The position numbers and the translations under genes are program-made. Shown here one piece after another: positions 7,387-15,612 of a stretch of 33,305 bases of DNA. The DNA lies in the NCBI GenBank assembly GCA_937868075.1, contig CALMLL010000106.1, positions 1 to 33,305 on the forward strand, given 5' to 3'. The notes under the pieces are model-generated. The model did no database searches, had not been told where the DNA came from, and was given only the letters and a program-made list of their open reading frames with translations. Positions within the stretch are counted from its first letter, which is position 1. Every line of letters starts with the position of its first letter. The DNA comes from an uncultured Marmoricola sp. Lineage in GTDB: Bacteria; Actinomycetota; Actinomycetes; Propionibacteriales; Nocardioidaceae.

Positions 7387-8343
7387 GTGACCATTTCCGA
7401 TCGGCCCGCCGAGGCGAACCGTCTGATGCTGCTCGACACGGCGTCGTTGTATTTCCGTGCGTTCTTCGGTGTCCCCGACACCTTCCGCTCACCCCAGGGT
7501 GAACCGGTCAATGCGGTGCGCGGGCTGCTGGACTTCATCGCCCGTCTCGTGAACGACTACTCCCCTACGCACCTGGCTTGCTGCTGGGACAACGACTGGC
7601 GCCCCCAGTGGCGTGTCGACCTCATCCCGACCTACAAGTCCCACCGGGTGGTCTCGGTGATCCCCGGTCCTGCGCCGGATATCGAGGAGGTCCCGGACCC
7701 GCTGAGTGCTCAGATCCCGGTCATCGTGGAGATCCTCCATGCCCTGGGCATTGCGATCGTCGGAGCCGATGCCCACGAAGCCGACGACGTGATCGGCACG
7801 CTGGCGACCACCGCAACCTGTCCGGTGGACATCGTCACCGGTGACCGCGACCTCTTCCAGTTGGTCGACGACGCCCGCGCGGTGCGGGTGCTCTACACCG
7901 CTCGCGGGGTCGCCCGGCATGAGCAGATCACCGACGAGGCGGTCGTTGCCCGCTACGGCGTCCTCCCCAGCCAGTACGCCGACTTCGCCACCCTTCGTGG
8001 AGATGCCTCCGATGGTCTGCCGGGGGTCAGTGGGGTGGGCGAGAAGACCGCGGCAGCCCTGTTGTTGAAATACGCCGACCTGCGCGGCATCCGAGAAGCT
8101 GCGGCAGATCCCGGCAGCGACATGGCTCCGGGGCCGAGAGCCAAGATCCTGGGCGCCTCGGGCTACCTGGCCGTGGCACCCCGGGTCGTGGCTGTGGCAA
8201 CCGATCTCGAACTAGGCACCCCCGACCTCCGCCTGCCACGCACACCCCCGGCTCCCGAACGCGTTGCCGAGTTGGCCCAGCGATGGGGTCTGGAGAGTTC
8301 GGTCACCCGAGTCCTCGAAGCCGTCGCGAAGGCGTCCGGATAG
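7387..8343 (+). CDS. 5'-3' exonuclease (polymerase-I-type flap nuclease domain)
   Basis: A stand-alone relative of the N-terminal nuclease domain of DNA polymerase I, which removes RNA primers and 5' flaps. Counting from the GTG at 7387 (318 residues), metal-binding acidic clusters are HEADDVIG (about 130-137), TGDRDLFQL (about 152-160) and GDASDGLPG (about 205-213). The last runs into the helix-hairpin-helix VSGVGEKTAAALL. MLLDTASLYFRAFFG near the N-terminus is typical of actinobacterial members such as Rv2090. The start is uncertain: GTG at 7372, GTG at 7387 and ATG at 7426 are all in frame and none has a ribosome site. It is divergent from the Lrp-type gene and convergent with helY, 12 bases away. 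Confidence 0.9.
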   Translation: MTISDRPAEANRLMLLDTASLYFRAFFGVPDTFRSPQGEPVNAVRGLLDFIARLVNDYSPTHLACCWDNDWRPQWRVDLIPTYKSHRVVSVIPGPAPDIEEVPDPLSAQIPVIVEILHALGIAIVGADAHEADDVIGTLATTATCPVDIVTGDRDLFQLVDDARAVRVLYTARGVARHEQITDEAVVARYGVLPSQYADFATLRGDASDGLPGVSGVGEKTAAALLLKYADLRGIREAAADPGSDMAPGPRAKILGASGYLAVAPRVVAVATDLELGTPDLRLPRTPPAPERVAELAQRWGLESSVTRVLEAVAKASG

Positions 8344-8355
8344 GGCGCCGCAGAC

Positions 8356-11127
8356 TCACTGACTGACCGAGGAGTAGGACACCACGCCTCTGCGCAGGGC
8401 ACCCACCATCAATCGGGCCGTCTCGCGAAGTTGGGTGTCTCCCGCCTGCCCAGCCGCATCGGCGACCTGGCCGCCCAGGTCGATCAATTGCTTGACCCAC
8501 CTCACGAAGTCGCCGGCCGCCAGATCGGTGGCTCGCAGCACGTCGTCGAGATCCTCACCGCGTGCCCACCGATAGGCCGCCCACGCGAACCCCAGATCGG
8601 GGGCCCGTGTGAAACCGAACTTGTGGTCGCGTTGTAGCGCCTCCAGCTCCTGCCACAGTCGCTGGGTCTGGTTGAGCGCTTCCTTGACGGCCCCGCCAGG
8701 CACCTTGGGCGGGCCGGCGTCCTCGGCACGACGGGACTCAAAGACCAAGGACGAGAGTGTTGCGGCCAACTCGGCGGGGTCGAGGTCGGCGTACAGCCCG
8801 TTCTCGAGGCCCTCGGCGACGACCAGATCGAGCTCTGCGTAGATCCGAGCCAAGCGCTGGCCCTTGGCCGTCACCTCGTCACCGCGCAGGTAGTCCAAGG
8901 AGTCGAGGACCGCGCAGATCCGGTCGAAAGAGCGGGCGATGGTGTTGGTGCGCTGGTCGATGCGCCGACGCAGTGTGGCGCTGTCCCGCTCGAGTTTGTG
9001 CCAGCGTTCGGCCCAACGGGCGTGGTCCTCGCGGTCGGGACAGCCATGACAAGGGTGGGCACGAAGCCTGCTGCGCAGCGACTCCACAGCACCGTCGGGC
9101 GTTGTCTGCGCCCCGACTCTGCGGCGAGTCGACCTGGGTGAAGGAGGCAGGTCCCGGGTCCGCATCCGTAGCGTGTTCGCGATGTCACGGCGCTGCTGCG
9201 GGTCGCGACCATTGAAGTTGCGCGGCACCTTCATCCGGGTCAGCGCCCGAACCGGAGTCGGGAAGTCCACCATCGACAGCCGCCGCGCGTGTCGGTCCAC
9301 AGTCACGACATAGGGGCGGGGGCCCTCGCGGTCGGAGCGGATCCCGGGGTCGATCACAACGGCGAACCCCGAATACTTGCCAGCGGGCACCTCGATGACA
9401 TCGCCTGGGCGAAGATTCTCCACCGAGGCCTCGGCCTCTCGGCGTACGTCGAATCGGCGGGCCTTGGAGTTGGCCGACTCGAGGTCGGAGAGTTCGCGAC
9501 GCAGGCCGGAGTACTCCATGAAGTCCCCTCGATCACACGCGGCCGCCTCGGCGTAGCCGGCCATCGCCTCGTCGGCTTTGCGCAGTTGCCGAGCCAACCC
9601 CACGACGGCGCGGTCGGCCTGGAACTGAGCGAAGGACTGCTCGAGGAGGCCGCGTGCCTGGCTCCTGCCGAAGTGGCCGACGAGGTTGACCGCCATGTTG
9701 TAGGAGGGGGCGAAGGAGGACACCAAGGGATAGGTCCGGGTCGAGGCCAAACCGGCCACCGCCTTGGGGTCGAAGCCGGCCTGCCAGAGCACGACCCCAT
9801 GGCCTTCGATGTCGATGCCGCGCCGCCCGGCCCGCCCGGTGAGCTGGGTGTACTCCCCCGGCGTGATGTCGGCGTGGGTCTGGCCGTTCCACTTCGACAA
9901 CTTCTCGATGACCACCGACCGGGCCGGCATGTTGATGCCGAGGGCCAGCGTCTCGGTCGCAAAGATCACCTTGCAGAGGCCGGTGAGGAACAGTTCCTCG
10001 ACGCATTCCTTGAATGTCGGCAGCATCCCGGCGTGGTGGGCGGCGATGCCGCGGGTGAGTCCGTCGAGGAACTCGTGATAGCCCAGCACCTGGAGGTCCT
10101 CATCGGGCAAGTGCGAGCAGCGGTCCTCCACGAAGGCGAAGATCTCATCCCTCTCCGCGGGCGTGGTGAGCCGAAGATTGGCGGCCAGACACTGCTCGAC
10201 GGCGGCGTCACAGCCAACCCGGCTGAAGATGAACACGATGGCGGGCAGAAGCCCCGCCGCATCGAGCCGCTCGACCGTTTCGGGACGGCTGGGAATCCAG
10301 ATCCGCCGGCCGTTTCCGATGTTGCGGCCACGAGATGTTCGACCCTTGGGGCTGCGCCGGTCGCGTGTCCTCGTGCTGGCCCACTCATCACGCGAGATCT
10401 TGATGAGGTCGGGATTGACCTGGGTGTCGGGGCCAGAGCCACGCTGGTCCTCATCGGCGAAGAGGTCCAACAAGCGGCGCCCCACGAGGACGTGCTGGAA
10501 CAGCGGCACCGGCCGCCGCTCCTCGACGATGGTGACGGTCTCGCCACGCACGGTGGCCAGCCAGTCACCGAACTCCTCGGCGTTGGAGACGGTCGCGCTG
10601 AGCGCCACGATCGCCACCGACTCTGGCAGGTGGATGATCACTTCTTCCCAGACTGCGCCCCGGGACCGGTCGGCCAGATAGTGCACCTCGTCCATCACCA
10701 CGAATCCGAGCCCGGTCAGCGTCGTCGAGCCCGCGTAGAGCATGTTGCGGAGCACTTCTGTCGTCATCACCACGATGGGGGCTTCACCGTTGATGGTGTT
10801 GTCGCCGGTGAGCAGCCCGACCTGTTCGGCGCCGTAGCGGCCCACCAGGTCGTGGAACTTCTGGTTAGAAAGCGCCTTGATCGGGGTGGTGTAGAAGCAC
10901 TTGCGGCCAGTGGCCAGAGCCTGGTGCACCGCGAACTCACCCACCAACGTCTTGCCGGACCCCGTCGGTGCCGCCACGAGCACCGACGCACCGTCCTCTA
11001 GGGCCTGACACGCGCGGATCTGGAAGTCGTCGAAGGCGAAGGAGTAGAGACTGGTGAACTCGGCCAGAAGGGGGTGGCGTTGCCGCCGACGCATCCGGGC
11101 GTAGCCCTCGCTGGGGGAATCGGTCAC
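8356..11127 (-). CDS. helY: Ski2/Mtr4-like DEAD/DEAH-box helicase HelY
   Basis: A large superfamily-2 helicase of 923 residues, the actinobacterial relative of the RNA helicases Mtr4 and Ski2 (HelY, Rv2092c, about 906 residues). Visible motifs are the Q-motif region FDDFQIRACQAL, Walker A APTGSGKT (53-60), DEVH (146-149), SATVSN, ITPGEYTQLTGRAGRRG, and the long C-terminal DSHCT-type region. The frame is open further upstream, but the GTG at 11127 overlaps the stop of the upstream kinase-like gene by 4 bases (GTGA), which fits the translational coupling used throughout this window. The cellular substrate of HelY is not well established; RNA processing or decay is the usual proposal. Its place downstream of tatC is conserved in mycobacteria. 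Confidence 0.93.
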   Translation of the reverse strand: MTDSPSEGYARMRRRQRHPLLAEFTSLYSFAFDDFQIRACQALEDGASVLVAAPTGSGKTLVGEFAVHQALATGRKCFYTTPIKALSNQKFHDLVGRYGAEQVGLLTGDNTINGEAPIVVMTTEVLRNMLYAGSTTLTGLGFVVMDEVHYLADRSRGAVWEEVIIHLPESVAIVALSATVSNAEEFGDWLATVRGETVTIVEERRPVPLFQHVLVGRRLLDLFADEDQRGSGPDTQVNPDLIKISRDEWASTRTRDRRSPKGRTSRGRNIGNGRRIWIPSRPETVERLDAAGLLPAIVFIFSRVGCDAAVEQCLAANLRLTTPAERDEIFAFVEDRCSHLPDEDLQVLGYHEFLDGLTRGIAAHHAGMLPTFKECVEELFLTGLCKVIFATETLALGINMPARSVVIEKLSKWNGQTHADITPGEYTQLTGRAGRRGIDIEGHGVVLWQAGFDPKAVAGLASTRTYPLVSSFAPSYNMAVNLVGHFGRSQARGLLEQSFAQFQADRAVVGLARQLRKADEAMAGYAEAAACDRGDFMEYSGLRRELSDLESANSKARRFDVRREAEASVENLRPGDVIEVPAGKYSGFAVVIDPGIRSDREGPRPYVVTVDRHARRLSMVDFPTPVRALTRMKVPRNFNGRDPQQRRDIANTLRMRTRDLPPSPRSTRRRVGAQTTPDGAVESLRSRLRAHPCHGCPDREDHARWAERWHKLERDSATLRRRIDQRTNTIARSFDRICAVLDSLDYLRGDEVTAKGQRLARIYAELDLVVAEGLENGLYADLDPAELAATLSSLVFESRRAEDAGPPKVPGGAVKEALNQTQRLWQELEALQRDHKFGFTRAPDLGFAWAAYRWARGEDLDDVLRATDLAAGDFVRWVKQLIDLGGQVADAAGQAGDTQLRETARLMVGALRRGVVSYSSVSQ

Positions 11128-12002
11128 GGGACGAGGACCCGCAGAGCCTGTGGCACGCATGTCACGGTCAGCGGGAGGCTGCTGAGGCGTTCCCCGTCGG
11201 CGTACGCGGTGATTCCGGGGGCGGCGATCGTGATCTCCCGGACCGCGTGGTGGGAGTAGCCGGGGTGGTGCACGTGGGTGCCTTTGAACAGCTTGGGGTA
11301 GGTGCGGATCAACTCCATCTTGCCCATCGGCTCGATGATCACCACGTCGAGCAGGCCGTCGTCGAGAAGAGCCCCGTCGGTGATCCGTAGACCTCCGCCG
11401 AACGAGGGCCCGTTGCCCACGGCCACCATGGTGGCCTCGAAGCTCATCGGCTGACCGTCGAGTTCGACGACGTACGGAATGGGCTTGAGGACACGCAGTT
11501 CGGCCAGGGTGGCCAGGTTGTAGCGCATCTGGCCCTTGGGCCACGACATCTTGTTGGCCCGCTCGTTGACGATGGCATCGAAACCGGCTGCCAGCACAGT
11601 GACGAACCAGCGGTGACCGACCTTGCCGAGGTCGATCACGCGCTCACGGTTGGCAACGATCACGTCGGTCGCCGAACCTGGATCGGTGCGGTTGAGGCCG
11701 AGGTAGCGGGCCACGTCGTTGCCGGTGCCGGCAGGGATGATCCCCAGTCTCGTCGACGTCGTGGCGACCGCTTGGGTGCCCAGGTGAACCATGCCGTCAC
11801 CGCCGACCACCACCAACGTCTCGATGCCGTCCGCGACACACTGGCGGGCAAGGTCGAGGGCCTCGGCGGCGTCTCGCCCGACCAGGCTACGGACCGAGAA
11901 TCCGGCCGCGCGGAGTCGAGGCAACGCGATCGCTGCGGCCTTGGCCCCCTTGCCCTTGCCCGAGGTCGGGTTGGTCAGCAGCGCTATCTCCGGACCGGAC
12001 AC
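11124..12002 (-). CDS. Diacylglycerol-kinase-family lipid kinase
   Basis: A 292-residue member of the DagK/sphingosine-kinase/YegS family, which phosphorylates lipid alcohols with ATP. It has the phosphate-binding NPTSGKGKG (11-19), the nucleotide motif GGDGMVHL (67-74) and PAGTGNDVARY (90-100), followed by the beta-sandwich domain containing GNGPSFGGGLRI and DGLLDVVI. It probably works at the inner face of the membrane. The substrate may be diacylglycerol or an actinobacterial glycolipid; sequence does not decide. The GTG start at 12002 has TAGGGT 6 bases upstream, and its stop overlaps the helY start (GTGA). Confidence 0.9.
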   Translation of the reverse strand: MSGPEIALLTNPTSGKGKGAKAAAIALPRLRAAGFSVRSLVGRDAAEALDLARQCVADGIETLVVVGGDGMVHLGTQAVATTSTRLGIIPAGTGNDVARYLGLNRTDPGSATDVIVANRERVIDLGKVGHRWFVTVLAAGFDAIVNERANKMSWPKGQMRYNLATLAELRVLKPIPYVVELDGQPMSFEATMVAVGNGPSFGGGLRITDGALLDDGLLDVVIIEPMGKMELIRTYPKLFKGTHVHHPGYSHHAVREITIAAPGITAYADGERLSSLPLTVTCVPQALRVLVP

Positions 12003-12008
12003 GCCTGC

Positions 12009-12014
12009 ACCCTA
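12009..12014 (-). promoter_or_regulatory. TAGGGT 6 bases before the lipid-kinase gene
   Basis: TAGGGT on the minus strand is followed by 6 bases and the GTG at 12002. It fits an actinobacterial -10 element for a leaderless transcript. AGGG could also act as a ribosome site at usable spacing, so the two readings compete. Confidence 0.45.
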
Positions 12015-12028
12015 GTCGACCGAAGGGG

Positions 12029-12406
12029 TCACCGAGCCGCAATTGCGACGAGGTAGTCACGCGGTGCCGCGCCGACCGCGTTGGCGAACCGGGCCACCGC
12101 ATGCAGGATCTCTTCGGCTGGCAAGGTCACACCTGGTACGGCGAGGACCAGTGTCCCTTCGACATCGATGAGCAGGACCTGACCGTGGCTCCAGGCGCGA
12201 TGAGCCGGTGTGCGCCACTGGTCAGGGAGAACGGCGCTCGGGTAGGCCCGGTCGATCGCCCAGATCTGGCTGTCGACCTCCCCGCCATCAAGCGCACTGA
12301 ACCGGCCGCTGACGCGGGCGGGATCGATCTCCGCCACGGTGCAGGTGATCGGCCCGGCGCTGAGCCAGTCAGGTAGGTCGAAAGGGTCGACCTCGCGGAT
12401 TCTCAC
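12029..12406 (-). CDS. Conserved-looking protein of unknown function between tatC and the lipid kinase
   Basis: I do not recognise a family. The 125-residue protein has no signal peptide or membrane segment and looks cytoplasmic and globular. It is acidic in its first half (MRIREVDPFDLPDWL), has Trp-rich central turns (IWAIDRAYPS, DQWRTPAHRAWSHG) and a hydrophobic beta-like stretch (QVLLIDVEGTLVLAVPGV), then a C-terminal helix (EEILHAVARFANAVG). The GTG at 12406 overlaps the tatC stop by 4 bases (GTGA), so it is probably made with TatC. Codon and base usage match the neighbours. The overlap and shared style support a real gene. Confidence 0.75.
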   Translation of the reverse strand: MRIREVDPFDLPDWLSAGPITCTVAEIDPARVSGRFSALDGGEVDSQIWAIDRAYPSAVLPDQWRTPAHRAWSHGQVLLIDVEGTLVLAVPGVTLPAEEILHAVARFANAVGAAPRDYLVAIAAR

Positions 12407-13239
12407 GGGAGTGGAGAGGCTTGGTCGACCGGGATCGCGGCCGCCTCCTTGCGGGAGGCGCGCAACCGATCGAGGGTGCGCATGGCGACTTCAGAGAGCA
12501 AGAAGAGCACCAGCATCGGGATCGCCAGCAGGGTCATGCTGATCGCATCGGTCGAGGGGGTCGCGATTGCGGCGAACACGAAGGTGCCCACCATGATCCA
12601 CGGGCGGTACTGCGCCATCACCCGGCCCGGCAGCACCCCCATGAGGTTGAGGAGTACGGCGAACAACGGGATCTCCAAGGAGATGCCGAACACCAGCAGC
12701 ATCTTGACCAGGAAACTGAAGTAGTCGTCGAACTCGACGAGGGTCTCGAAGTTCTTCTGGGTGAAGCCGATCAGGACCGTCAGGCCCTTGGGAAGCACGT
12801 AGTAGCCCAGCGCGATGCCGCCCAGGAACAGCGGCCCGGCCAGGCTGAGGAACACCTGGGTCCAGCGCTTCTCGTGCTTGTGCAGGGCCGGAATGATGAA
12901 CCGCCAGATCTGGTAGAGCCACACGGGCGCGGCGCCGATCAAGGCGGCCGCAGCGGCCATCTTCATCAGCCCCAGGAGTGGCCCTCCCACTCCGTTGAAG
13001 ATGGGTCGCGTGACGACTTTCTCGCCCAGGGCGATCCGTGCCTGGTTGTAGGGATCCATCACGATCGCGATGAGTTGGTCGGTGAAGAAGAGACCCACGG
13101 CGAAGAGCACGATGATGACCACGACCGAGCGCATCAGGCGCCCACGGAGTTCGCGGAAGTGGTCGGTCAGCGCCATGCGGCCGTCGTCGCCCACCGGGTG
13201 GAGCGGCTTGACCGAGAAGAGACCAATCAGGCGTCTCAC
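12403..13239 (-). CDS. tatC: Sec-independent protein translocase subunit TatC
   Basis: TatC is the membrane receptor that recognises twin-arginine signal peptides of folded proteins. The 278-residue protein has the family signature LTDHFRELRGRLMRS near the N-terminus and six hydrophobic segments, including VVIIVLFAVGLFF, WLYQIWRFIIPALH, LGYYVLPKGLTVLIGF and the C-terminal MTLLAIPMLVLFLLSEV. FAAIATPSTDAISM is the typical loop before the last helix. The frame extends upstream, but the GTG at 13239 gives the usual short N-terminus, lies 10 bases after the tatA stop and has GAGG 8 bases upstream. It is paired with tatA, as in mycobacteria. Confidence 0.95.
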   Translation of the reverse strand: MRRLIGLFSVKPLHPVGDDGRMALTDHFRELRGRLMRSVVVIIVLFAVGLFFTDQLIAIVMDPYNQARIALGEKVVTRPIFNGVGGPLLGLMKMAAAAALIGAAPVWLYQIWRFIIPALHKHEKRWTQVFLSLAGPLFLGGIALGYYVLPKGLTVLIGFTQKNFETLVEFDDYFSFLVKMLLVFGISLEIPLFAVLLNLMGVLPGRVMAQYRPWIMVGTFVFAAIATPSTDAISMTLLAIPMLVLFLLSEVAMRTLDRLRASRKEAAAIPVDQASPLP

Positions 13240-13249
13240 GCCACCGGCC

Positions 13250-13513
13250 TCAGGAGGCAGAGTCGGTGGGGCGCTCGGCGTCCGTGCCGACGTTCTTGAC
13301 GCCCTCAGCGGTCTCACCGGCGGCGTTCTCGGCCTTGTCACCCTCGCGAAGTTCACGGGTCTCGGCCTTGAAGATGCGCAGCGCCTGCCCGGAGCCGCGC
13401 GCCAACTCGGGCAGCTTGGAGGCACCGAAGACCAAGATCACCACCGCGAGAAGGATCCACATCTCTTGGGCACCCAGACCCAGCAGGAGGGGGGTGGCGA
13501 ACAAAGCGACCAT
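13250..13513 (-). CDS. tatA: Twin-arginine translocase pore subunit TatA
   Basis: An 87-residue TatA/E protein. It has one N-terminal membrane helix (EMWILLAVVILVFGASKLPELA), summarised by the hinge FGASKLPELA, then the amphipathic helix GSGQALRIFKAETREL and a charged, disordered tail. TatA oligomerises to form the transport passage recruited by TatC. The ATG at 13513 has GAAGGA 4 bases upstream and is preferred over an in-frame ATG at 13561, which would add 16 residues before the membrane helix. No tatB lies in the window; actinobacteria usually encode it elsewhere. Confidence 0.94.
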   Translation of the reverse strand: MVALFATPLLLGLGAQEMWILLAVVILVFGASKLPELARGSGQALRIFKAETRELREGDKAENAAGETAEGVKNVGTDAERPTDSAS

Positions 13514-13602
13514 GACGTCCTTCTTAGCTAGAGCGATCACCGGGGTAGCGACGCCGCCCATGGTACGCGGTGTACCCAGCAACGATCGCGACAAGCGCGC
13601 CG

Positions 13603-13608
13603 ATCCTA
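13603..13608 (-). promoter_or_regulatory. Candidate -10 element for tatA, starting at the pafC stop codon
   Basis: The minus strand reads TAGGAT, whose TAG is the stop codon of pafC. A transcript starting about 7 bases on would have a leader of roughly 80 bases before tatA. No clear -35 box is visible. Confidence 0.3.
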
Positions 13609-14574
13609 GCCGTCGTAGAGAGCCAATGTCTGTGTGGCGAGGTCCGCGACCCGCTGGCGGATCGAGGTAGGGAGTTCGACCATGGCCTCGGGCCACAGCC
13701 GCATCATCAGTCGGACCAGCCATTCCGGGTCGCTGACCAGCATGGTCAGCCGGAGACCCCCGTCGGGTAGGTCGGTCACCGACTCGACCGGGTAGTACTC
13801 CGCGATCCACCGGGCAGTCGGGGCCACCTGCACTGTCGCGACCAGGCTTGAGGCGCCGGGTTCGAAGAGCCCCTCGGACAGATCGCGCGGCGTGAGGTCG
13901 TGGGTCGCAGCGGCCGTGGACGTGATCTCCAACGCCATGATCCGATCGAGCCGGAAGAGCCGTCGTGCCTCGGCCAGATGACACCAGGCGTCGAGATAGT
14001 CGTGGCCGTCTCGACTCAGCACAGCGATCGGGTCGACGACCCGACTGGTCGCGGCGTCTCGCGCCGGCACCAGGTAGTCCAGTCGCAGTTGGCGGCGTTT
14101 CTTGAGCGCCTCCTCGATCCGACCACGGTAGGGATCGACCGCGCTGCGGTGTGCTGGTACGTCGACGACGTGCCCCACCTGTCCGGAGGAACCGGTGACG
14201 GTCTCCAGCTTGGCCAGCACCTGCTCCACCACATCGCGTGGAGCCTCACCGCTGCTCTCGCGCAGTGTGCGCAGGGCCACCACCAGGGCCGCAGCCTCGG
14301 TCGCGTTGAGCCGAAGAGGCCGATGCAGGTAGTCGGCGTTGGTCAGCCGGACCACCTTGTCGCCGTCGGGGCCAAGCGCATCGAAATCGATGTCGATGAG
14401 GTCCCCCGGCATCAGGCCCGGGAGCCCACAGAAGTAGAGGACCCTCAGGTCGGCGATAATCCGAGCCGGGGTCACACCGAAGTCCTTAGCGACGGTGTCG
14501 ATCGGGATCTCCCGCCCGTTGAGATAGGGCACGAGTGCCAGCAGCCGCGACACCTGGTCGCGCGCGCCGCTCAT
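13606..14574 (-). CDS. pafC: WYL-domain transcriptional regulator PafC
   Basis: PafC pairs with PafB to form the PafBC activator that drives most of the LexA-independent DNA-damage response in mycobacteria. The 322-residue protein has an N-terminal winged helix-turn-helix (DQVSRLLALVPYLNGREIPIDTVAKDFGV, about 5-33, abbreviated by VSRLLALVPYL), a WYL domain (LRLDYLVPARDA to RLFRLDRIMALE) and a WCX extension near the C-terminus. The ATG at 14574 overlaps the pafB stop (ATGA), so the two are co-translated. The order pafA-pafB-pafC-tatA-tatC matches that of mycobacteria. Confidence 0.94.
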   Translation of the reverse strand: MSGARDQVSRLLALVPYLNGREIPIDTVAKDFGVTPARIIADLRVLYFCGLPGLMPGDLIDIDFDALGPDGDKVVRLTNADYLHRPLRLNATEAAALVVALRTLRESSGEAPRDVVEQVLAKLETVTGSSGQVGHVVDVPAHRSAVDPYRGRIEEALKKRRQLRLDYLVPARDAATSRVVDPIAVLSRDGHDYLDAWCHLAEARRLFRLDRIMALEITSTAAATHDLTPRDLSEGLFEPGASSLVATVQVAPTARWIAEYYPVESVTDLPDGGLRLTMLVSDPEWLVRLMMRLWPEAMVELPTSIRQRVADLATQTLALYDG

Positions 14575-15527
14575 GAGGCGCTCACCAACGAGGCGAGACG
14601 TTCGCGGACCTGAGCGCGCAGGGAGGCCGGCTCGAGCACGACCACTGCGTCGAGGTAGCTGAGGATCTCGCCGGCGAAGGAGTCGCGGTCGGCGTACTCG
14701 ACGCTGAGCAGGTCCCATGACTCATCGATCGACTCAAGCGTCTGGGCGCGCCGGCGCAGACCCAGTGCCCGGTCGGCGCGGACCTTGAGCGTGGCCGTAT
14801 GGGTCTCCCTGGGCGGTGCCAGAGCAGTGGCCAGAGCGCGCACGTCGGTCCCCGGGGGCACCTCGTAGGAACCGGCCTCGCCGATCACGGTCACATCGCC
14901 CAGGATCCTGGACAGGCGGAACAGCCGCGGTTCCCCTCGGTCGGTGTCGAAGCCGGCGACATACCAGCGGCCTCTCGCGGTGACCATGCCCCAGGGCTCC
15001 AGGTGCCGTCGGGTCGCTGGCGAGGCCGCACGGTGATAGTCGAAGGAGACCGGGGTGCGTGTGGAGGTGGCCTCCCATAAGGCATCGAAGCTCGGCTCAT
15101 CAGCGCTCACCTCGGGTTGCACGATGTCCAGCGCGGCACGATCGACCTCGGCACCGCCGGCCTTGAGTTTGAGCACGGCCGATGAGGTGGCTTCCGCAAG
15201 CCCAGCGTGCTGCCACACCCGCGCCGCAAGACCCACGACCGCTGCCTCTTCGGCGTTGAGGTCGATCGGCGGAAGCTCCAGAGCCCCTCGGTCGACCTGG
15301 TAGCCCATCTCGTCCTCGAAGAACTTGTCGAGATAGGCCACGTCGATCGGGATACCCAGGCTGCGCAGTTCCTCCTTGTCGCGCTCGAACATCTTCTCGA
15401 AGGCTTCTTCGCTGGAGCCCCGGTAGCCCTCGATGACGTCGCGCAGACGCTCTTTGGTGATCGGTTGGCGGGTCACCAACAAGGTGATGAGAAGGTTCAT
15501 GAGGCGCTCGGAGCGAGCAGCGGACAC
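14571..15527 (-). CDS. pafB: WYL-domain transcriptional regulator PafB
   Basis: The partner of PafC in the PafBC heterodimeric transcription activator. The 318-residue protein begins VSAARSERLMNLLITLL, a winged-helix domain running to about residue 75. Its WYL domain contains VSFDYHRA, HLEPWGMVTARGRWYVAGFD and LFRLSRI, and a WCX domain ends the protein. In mycobacteria WYL is thought to sense single-stranded DNA, switching on the activator. The GTG at 15527 has a strong AAGGAGG at 15533-15539; the longer open frame to 15581 lacks this support. It lies 85 bases downstream of pafA and probably has its own promoter as well as read-through. Confidence 0.94.
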   Translation of the reverse strand: MSAARSERLMNLLITLLVTRQPITKERLRDVIEGYRGSSEEAFEKMFERDKEELRSLGIPIDVAYLDKFFEDEMGYQVDRGALELPPIDLNAEEAAVVGLAARVWQHAGLAEATSSAVLKLKAGGAEVDRAALDIVQPEVSADEPSFDALWEATSTRTPVSFDYHRAASPATRRHLEPWGMVTARGRWYVAGFDTDRGEPRLFRLSRILGDVTVIGEAGSYEVPPGTDVRALATALAPPRETHTATLKVRADRALGLRRRAQTLESIDESWDLLSVEYADRDSFAGEILSYLDAVVVLEPASLRAQVRERLASLVSAS

Positions 15528-15580
15528 CGGTTCCTCCTTGCGCTCGAACACACCGCGACATCCGCAGTACGACGAGCGCA

Positions 15581-15586
15581 ACCCTA
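15581..15586 (-). promoter_or_regulatory. Candidate -10 element for pafBC
   Basis: TAGGGT on the minus strand in the pafA-pafB gap. A transcript starting near 15574 would have a leader of about 46 bases containing the strong AAGGAGG of pafB. The same hexamer recurs at other genes in this window. No clear -35 box is seen. Confidence 0.4.
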
Positions 15587-15612
15587 GCCGCGGAGACCCG
15601 CGATCGGGCTGC

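Noticed and set aside
8344..8355. Terminator between the convergent exonuclease and helY genes
   Set aside because: The 12-base gap holds no stem-loop or T-run, and the same is true of the kamA-lrp gap (6872-6877).
9289..11001. 570-codon plus-strand open frame opposite helY
   Set aside because: The minus strand holds a helicase with all motifs. The plus frame has no recognisable domain and is a shadow.
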